The notes beneath the pieces are model-generated. The model saw only the letters and a list, made by a program, of their open reading frames with translations, was not told where the DNA came from and ran no database searches. Below, piece by piece: positions 6,994 to 10,943 of a stretch of DNA of 10,943 bases. Positions within the stretch are counted from its first letter, which is position 1. Every line of letters begins with the position of its first letter. The translations under genes were made by a program, and so were the position numbers. The stretch is from Spirochaetaceae bacterium (GTDB taxonomy: Bacteria > Spirochaetota > Spirochaetia > DSM-27196 > PWMO01), in assembly GCA_003558175.1 (NCBI GenBank), contig PWMO01000212.1:1-10943 (forward strand), in the 5' to 3' direction.

Positions 6994-8034
6994 GCCGTCG
7001 TCGGCGTAGGCGCGGCTTAACGCTTCAATGGCCGCCAGCTCCTCGCTTGGCAGCGGCCTGGCTCGAGCAGCGATGGCCACATCTTCTTCGAGCTCGCGCA
7101 CGCTTGAGATTCCCACAATTGCAGTGCTGACCGGAAACGACAGCGTGTAGCCCAGCGCCTGCTCCATTGAGGTGATGCCGTCGTCGCGGAAGATGCGCCC
7201 CACGGCGGTGACCTTCATCGCGATGATGCCCAGGTCCTGGCGCAGCGCCTCCTGCAGCAGCTCCTTCTGGAACGGCCGGTAGTGAACGTCCGCGGCATTG
7301 AGGGTCATCAGCAGGCAGTCGAACCGATAGTTCTGAATCGCGCGCAGGAGAACGTTCGGATCGCGGTGTCCGGTAATGCCGGTGAACCGTATCACCCCGT
7401 CATCCCGCAGCTGCTCGAGCGCCTTCACCGCGCCCCGCTCAGAGAACGCCTGGCGGACATCGGACTCGGTACGAACGTTGTGGATCTGGTAGAGATCGAT
7501 GCGGTCGGTCTTCAGCCGCTGCAACGATTGCTCTATCAGCCGCATGGTGCCGTCATAGCTGCGGTCATGCGTCTTGGTAGCCAGGAACGCCTCTTCGCGG
7601 CGGTCGGCCATCACCAGCCCGATATTGGTTTCGCTGCCGCCCCCTCCGTAGGTGGGCGAAGTATCGATGTAGTTGACCCCCAGATCGAGGGCGCGATTGA
7701 CGATTCGAACCGCCTCCGCCTGCCGTGTCCGCTGCTGCACGGTGGCCTCTCCGCCCAGACTGAACGGCGCCACCTCAACACCGGTCCGGCCCAGCTTGCG
7801 CAGCGGCATCGGCGCGACGGGGCCGTCCGGGCTGTTTCCCGTTCCGGTCTCGTGGCCGCCGTTTTCTGCGGCGAGCTGCCTCCCGCCGGCCCACACTGAG
7901 TGCGCACCCAGTATTCCGACACCCGCTGCACCAGCGCCGAGTGCCCGTAGAAACTGGCGCCTGCTCTGCGGCGAGTCGGCGGTGTCGCGCCGTGTATCTC
8001 TTTTCTGATTCGGTTGTTTGTCGGAGTTCCGCAT
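6970..8034 (-). CDS. Tat-exported aldo/keto reductase
   Basis: Protein of 354 residues. The N-terminus has a twin-arginine signal (SRRQFLRALG at 24-33, then a hydrophobic stretch to about A49), so export of a folded, probably cofactor-loaded enzyme to the periplasm is expected. Residues 76-340 are an NAD(P)H-dependent TIM-barrel oxidoreductase of the aldo/keto reductase superfamily. Tetrad candidates are D124 and Y129 in YIDTSPTYG, K154 in ATKTHD and H185 in LYQIHNV. LRKLGRTGVEV (78-88) is the usual family entry, and STAIVGISSVRELEED (303-318) is the cofactor-phosphate-binding end. The substrate is unknown. The start at 8034 is chosen because GGAGG (8040-8044) lies 5 bases before it; the open frame extends to 8103 without a comparable site. 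The transketolase-like gene is upstream on the same strand but ends in a strong terminator, so this is probably its own transcript. Confidence 0.9.
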   Translation of the reverse strand: MRNSDKQPNQKRDTRRDTADSPQSRRQFLRALGAGAAGVGILGAHSVWAGGRQLAAENGGHETGTGNSPDGPVAPMPLRKLGRTGVEVAPFSLGGEATVQQRTRQAEAVRIVNRALDLGVNYIDTSPTYGGGGSETNIGLVMADRREEAFLATKTHDRSYDGTMRLIEQSLQRLKTDRIDLYQIHNVRTESDVRQAFSERGAVKALEQLRDDGVIRFTGITGHRDPNVLLRAIQNYRFDCLLMTLNAADVHYRPFQKELLQEALRQDLGIIAMKVTAVGRIFRDDGITSMEQALGYTLSFPVSTAIVGISSVRELEEDVAIAARARPLPSEELAAIEALSRAYADDGNFFKHRW

Positions 8035-8039
8035 TCTGT

Positions 8040-8044
8040 CCTCC
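8040..8044 (-). promoter_or_regulatory. Ribosome binding site fixing the aldo/keto reductase start
   Basis: GGAGG on the minus strand, 5 bases before ATG 8034. It favours this codon over the ATG four codons upstream (8046), which would overlap the site itself. Confidence 0.75.
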
Positions 8045-8207
8045 ATTTCCAAAACTAATCCAGCAGGGCCGCCGAGGCAAGGCTGATCACGCATCCCGCC
8101 CATGTGTCGGGGGCGGAGCGATGAACATCGACGGGTGTCGGTGCGGGTCGGCGCCGGTCGGTGGGTGCAGACAACGGATTTTTACAAGGTTCGTAACAGT
8201 TGGGAAA

Positions 8208-8231
8208 GAAACCGGCCCCGCAGGGGGCCGG
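8208..8231 (-). terminator. Intrinsic terminator of the transketolase-like gene
   Basis: CCGGCCCC (8212-8219) and GGGGCCGG (8224-8231) form a perfect 8-bp GC stem with a 4-base loop. Read on the minus strand, the stem is followed by TTTCTTT, the classical arrangement. It lies about 57 bases past the transketolase-like stop and about 175 bases before the aldo/keto reductase start, separating the two genes. The rest of the 253-bp gap is G/T-rich on the plus strand (8110-8167) and shows no gene. Confidence 0.82.
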
Positions 8232-8287
8232 CTCGTATTCACATCAGACGCGTGGTTGCCGCAGAAGCGGTTGCAATGACAGACGCG

Positions 8288-10645
8288 TTACTTGATGGTT
8301 GCGTCGATCTCTTCACGCAGCCGCGCCATCCGAGCGTCGCGCTCGGAGGCAAACCGCTCGATACCCTTCATAACCCATTCCGGGGTCAGATGGGCCTCTT
8401 CGATAACCTCGTCCAGCGTGCCGCCGGTACGCCAGTGATCATCAAAGTCTGATGATATCGCGTAGTCCTCGGCCACCGAATTGAAGATGAAGTCGTGCAT
8501 CAGACGTCGGGCCTGGGTAGTGACTACGGTGGAGTCGGCGCGATCGGCGGGTGTGACCACGGCGTTGCGGTAGTCCGCCGGTTGCAGGGCGAAGAGCTCG
8601 GGACTCACAACACAGACAATCTTGACGTTTGGACCGCGCTTTGCGATTTCCGGCAGCAGCTTGACGATACCGGCCATGGCACTGGTGCCCTGTACAAAGA
8701 GCGTTCCCGCCCGTTCCTTCCCGCTGTCGTAGTCGCGTACCACGTACGCTCCGCGCGCGGCTTCAAAGTGAGACGGCATGCCGAGAGCTTCGCGGTCCGG
8801 GATTTCGATTGCGGGCCGAGTGAGGTGCAGCGCAACCAACGGTATGTTGCTGGCCATCGCGGCAGCCAGCAACGGTGGCACCTCGTTGTACTCGTACGGG
8901 TACAGGTTGATCACGTGGCCCTTGGGGAAGAGCTGCGTGACTCCCGGGGCAAAGATGCCGAAGTGGGTGCGTGAATCGTCGGCGGTCTCCGGCCCGGAAT
9001 GGCCGGCCACGTAGACAAACTTGCCGATCTTGAATGGAGTATCCTGCGCCAGCTGGCTGAACAGCCGCATCGGGCCGTATTTCAGGTAACTGAATGATCC
9101 GTAGGTCGATGACGCTCCCCAGAAACCGTCAAACTCCTGCTCCGGATCCTTCGCCAGGTTCACCGTTGCGGCCGCGCTCAGCATTCCCGCGTTGGCAAAC
9201 TCGGTGATCTCGGTCGGGATCAGAACGCCTTCGTCGTCACCTTTGCGCTCGTACCAGCCGTAGCCCTTGAAATCTCCGTATCCGTCGGCAAACCCTTTCA
9301 GGTTGGTCGAGCCGGCAAGGTCTGCAGACGCAGCCAGGAATATGGGCCGTCCGTACTCCGTGGCGCTATAGCTGTTGACCCACGCTCCCCATGCCGCCAG
9401 GGCCGCGCGGTTTGCAGCCTTTTCGCCCGGCTTCAGGTAGATGTCTGCGGGGTAGTTGCGGAAGTCATACAGTTTCTTGTCCGAATACGGGTTGCGCTTG
9501 AGCTTGAAGCCGGGCAGTTCATCGGGAACGCTCTCACCAATCGCCACCAGCGTGTCGGCCAGGTAGTCGACGAGCTCCTGATCGGCGTGCATCACGTCGA
9601 TGACCGCTTTCAGATTGGCGCGGAACTCTTCGGTCAGCGCACCGGTATCCGTTGGCGCAGCTCCGTCAACGTTCACGAACCTGGCACCGTACTTCGCAGC
9701 AAAGTCTTTCTTCAGATTCCAGAACGCCTCCGAGTTCCGCGGATGAGGCGCTCCGTGAGAAGCGTAATCATACTTGAGGTATTCGCGTCCCTTGCGTGTC
9801 TTGAAATAGGCAGCCGAAGGAGCACGGTTGGCGTCTTTCTCGTTGACCAGTGACAGCAGCGTTTCAGCAACCGGTTTCCACTCGCTGCCGTGGTCGGTCC
9901 CGTATACACGCCAGCCATGTGACGCAAACCAGTCCTGCGGCGTGCCGTGCAGAACCGTGCTGATGGCGTGGTCGTCGATACCGAAGTCATTCCAGTCTAC
10001 CAGGTAATGAAGGTTGTCGAGCGCGAGCCCCCAGGCGCTGTTGAGTGTCTCGTGGGTTACACCCGGAGTCAGTCCTCCTTCGCCCTCAACAATAAACACC
10101 TTTACGTCACCGGCACCCGCGCGCTTGAGAGCCAGTGCGATGCCTGCAGCCGCGGGACTTCCATGACCCGACGGTCCGGTGTTTGTCTTGAGAAAGAGAC
10201 TCTTGCCTTCGCTTTCAGCGTGCCCGGAGAGGCCGCCCTTGCGGCGAAAACCCAGCAGGTCTTCCCAGTAGAGCGCCCTTTCACTCTCTTTGGCAATCAG
10301 GTAGCGCTTGTCGCCGGTCTGCTGATACTTCACGCGCAGCGCCTCGTTCAACACCGCGAGCGCACAGTAGATCAGCGGAACGGTGTGCCCCGCGCCGAGC
10401 ACAAACTTGTCGCCGAAGCGTTTCTCCGGATGGCGGATGTCATAGCGCATCGCGCCGCTGAGCATCAGCGTGAGCAACATGTGCACTTTGGAGCGCGAGC
10501 CCCCAGGGTGCCCGCTCTGGCGGTAGTTCAGAATGATGTCGATGAATTGATCGACCAGATCCTTGGTCTTTTCCCACTTGGCGAAATTGGGTTCCAGCTC
10601 ATTGAGTGACGGCTTTGGACGCTCTCTTCCCCGTGAATCTGACAT
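8288..10645 (-). CDS. Transketolase-like thiamine-diphosphate enzyme
   Basis: Protein of 785 residues, predicted cytoplasmic and longer than typical transketolase (about 660-680). It has the three-domain order. The N-terminal ThDP domain has SGHPGGS (44-50, H46), VLGAGHTVPLIY (82-93, H87), NTGPSGHGSP (155-164) and a diphosphate/Mg motif VEGEGG...VDWNDFGID (186-224). The middle pyrimidine domain (about 410-610) has ITEFAN with E482 as candidate catalytic Glu and DSRTHFG with H561. A C-terminal transketolase domain (about 645-770) follows. Classical enzymes transfer two-carbon ketol units between sugar phosphates in the pentose phosphate pathway. The divergent motifs (GEG instead of GDG) and extra length (inserts near 100-150 and 270-410) suggest a separate subfamily, so the exact donor and acceptor are unsure. 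Phosphoketolase was considered and is less likely. The start at 10645 is chosen for GGGGGGAG ending 4 bases before it; the open frame to 10816 has no such support. Confidence 0.88.
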   Translation of the reverse strand: MSDSRGRERPKPSLNELEPNFAKWEKTKDLVDQFIDIILNYRQSGHPGGSRSKVHMLLTLMLSGAMRYDIRHPEKRFGDKFVLGAGHTVPLIYCALAVLNEALRVKYQQTGDKRYLIAKESERALYWEDLLGFRRKGGLSGHAESEGKSLFLKTNTGPSGHGSPAAAGIALALKRAGAGDVKVFIVEGEGGLTPGVTHETLNSAWGLALDNLHYLVDWNDFGIDDHAISTVLHGTPQDWFASHGWRVYGTDHGSEWKPVAETLLSLVNEKDANRAPSAAYFKTRKGREYLKYDYASHGAPHPRNSEAFWNLKKDFAAKYGARFVNVDGAAPTDTGALTEEFRANLKAVIDVMHADQELVDYLADTLVAIGESVPDELPGFKLKRNPYSDKKLYDFRNYPADIYLKPGEKAANRAALAAWGAWVNSYSATEYGRPIFLAASADLAGSTNLKGFADGYGDFKGYGWYERKGDDEGVLIPTEITEFANAGMLSAAATVNLAKDPEQEFDGFWGASSTYGSFSYLKYGPMRLFSQLAQDTPFKIGKFVYVAGHSGPETADDSRTHFGIFAPGVTQLFPKGHVINLYPYEYNEVPPLLAAAMASNIPLVALHLTRPAIEIPDREALGMPSHFEAARGAYVVRDYDSGKERAGTLFVQGTSAMAGIVKLLPEIAKRGPNVKIVCVVSPELFALQPADYRNAVVTPADRADSTVVTTQARRLMHDFIFNSVAEDYAISSDFDDHWRTGGTLDEVIEEAHLTPEWVMKGIERFASERDARMARLREEIDATIK

Positions 10646-10649
10646 GAAG

Positions 10650-10657
10650 CTCCCCCC
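10650..10657 (-). promoter_or_regulatory. Ribosome binding site of the transketolase-like gene
   Basis: On the minus strand GGGGGGAG ends 4 bases before ATG 10645. It decides this start over the upstream ATG at 10816, whose added 57 residues (Arg/His-rich, no family resemblance) also cover the predicted promoter. Confidence 0.7.
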
Positions 10658-10677
10658 GTGTTTGGTGTTGTCGACCA

Positions 10678-10706
10678 AGTGTATCACGTTTTCTCCGATG
10701 ACGCAA
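10678..10706 (-). promoter_or_regulatory. Candidate sigma70 promoter of the transketolase-like gene
   Basis: On the minus strand TTGCGT (10706-10701) is followed by a 17-bp spacer and TACACT (10683-10678). The -35 matches 3 of 6 and the -10 matches 4 of 6 consensus bases. Transcription would begin about 25 bases before ATG 10645, leaving room for the ribosome binding site. Confidence 0.45.
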
Positions 10707-10796
10707 AAGCTTCGCGGCGGCGAGATATGCGGGAGAACGGGTCGGTCCACGGCGGAAAACGCACGCCAAAACCGGCTTTCTTTCTCGCGCAGGCGA

Positions 10797-10805
10797 TGGT
10801 ATAAT
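10797..10805 (+). promoter_or_regulatory. Extended -10 promoter candidate for the right-edge gene
   Basis: TGGTATAAT is a perfect TATAAT with an upstream TG (extended -10). The best -35 at 17 bp is TTTCTT (10777-10782), a poor match, as is common with extended -10 promoters. Transcription would start near 10812, leaving a leader of about 107 bases before ATG 10919. The interval 10707-10918 holds no other supportable gene. Confidence 0.5.
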
Positions 10806-10918
10806 TGGCGTTTCAAAGATCATGTTGTGGCGCGGACACGATTCGTCGTTGGCGGCTGGTGATCACGGTGAGAGATGACTCGCCGTTGATGATATTTCAC
10901 GCTGCAGGGGGGTGTACA

Positions 10919-10943
10919 ATGGAGACCGTTCGGGACTTGCTCG
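10919..10943 (+). CDS. Start of a gene truncated by the window edge
   Basis: ATG 10919 is preceded by AGGGGGG ending about 6 bases upstream, a strong purine-rich ribosome binding site. It opens a frame reading METVRDLL before the window ends. Eight residues are too few to assign a family. It is divergent from the transketolase-like gene. Confidence 0.55.

Noticed and set aside
8288..10645. Phosphoketolase identity for the large ThDP enzyme
   Set aside because: The length is similar, but the motifs SGHPGG, VLGAGHT and DSRTHFG and the C-terminal domain fit transketolase better than phosphoketolase.
10646..10816. N-terminal extension of the transketolase-like protein to an ATG at 10816
   Set aside because: It lacks a ribosome binding site, overlaps the predicted promoter and shows no family resemblance. 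ATG 10645 has a strong site.
10822..10878. 18-codon open frame in the leader of the right-edge gene, as a possible leader peptide
   Set aside because: There is no ribosome binding site, no run of regulatory codons and no attenuator hairpin.
10915..10920. TACAAT as a -10 box at the right edge
   Set aside because: It overlaps the start codon and the ribosome binding site of the truncated gene, so it could not drive that gene with a leader.

Overview
The window comes from a moderately GC-rich, Gram-negative-type bacterium. The supporting signs are a lipoprotein signal peptide, a twin-arginine signal peptide, clear GGAGG-type ribosome binding sites and mostly short intergenic gaps. I cannot fix the lineage from the sequence alone. 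A spirochaete or a proteobacterium-like genome would fit, but this is a guess. There are no RNA genes, insertion sequences, CRISPR arrays or phage genes. The window reads as ordinary chromosome carrying accessory metabolic and transport genes.

Layout, left to right. (1) 1-208 is a non-coding, relatively AT-rich leader with a cluster of related 9-bp half-sites. (2) 209-1348 (+) encodes a soluble sensory kinase with an N-terminal receiver domain and a HisKA_2-type kinase core. (3) 1414-3522 (+) and 3564-4877 (+) form a likely two-gene operon: a CocE/X-Pro dipeptidyl-peptidase-type serine hydrolase followed by an ATP-grasp ligase. (4) 4953-5516 (-) is a small lipoprotein of unknown function, divergent from (5) 5627-6925 (+), an MFS transporter. 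Their shared 110-bp gap holds 18-bp tandem repeats and a short palindrome. (6) 6970-8034 (-) is a Tat-exported aldo/keto reductase convergent with the transporter. (7) 8288-10645 (-) is a 785-residue transketolase-like, thiamine-diphosphate enzyme with its own candidate promoter and a strong intrinsic terminator. (8) The right edge (10919 onward, +) holds the first codons of another gene, preceded by an extended -10 promoter candidate.

The most system-like part is the hydrolase and ATP-grasp ligase pair. A ligase that would build an amide or peptide bond is translated next to a hydrolase whose fold cleaves amides or esters, with a sensory kinase just upstream. Substrate and product cannot be read from the sequence. 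The remaining genes look like independent transcription units. Notable oddities are a His in place of the G1-box Asp of the kinase, a GEG in place of GDG in the thiamine-diphosphate motif, and a 30-bp-period duplication of the 3' end of the aldo/keto reductase gene past its stop codon.
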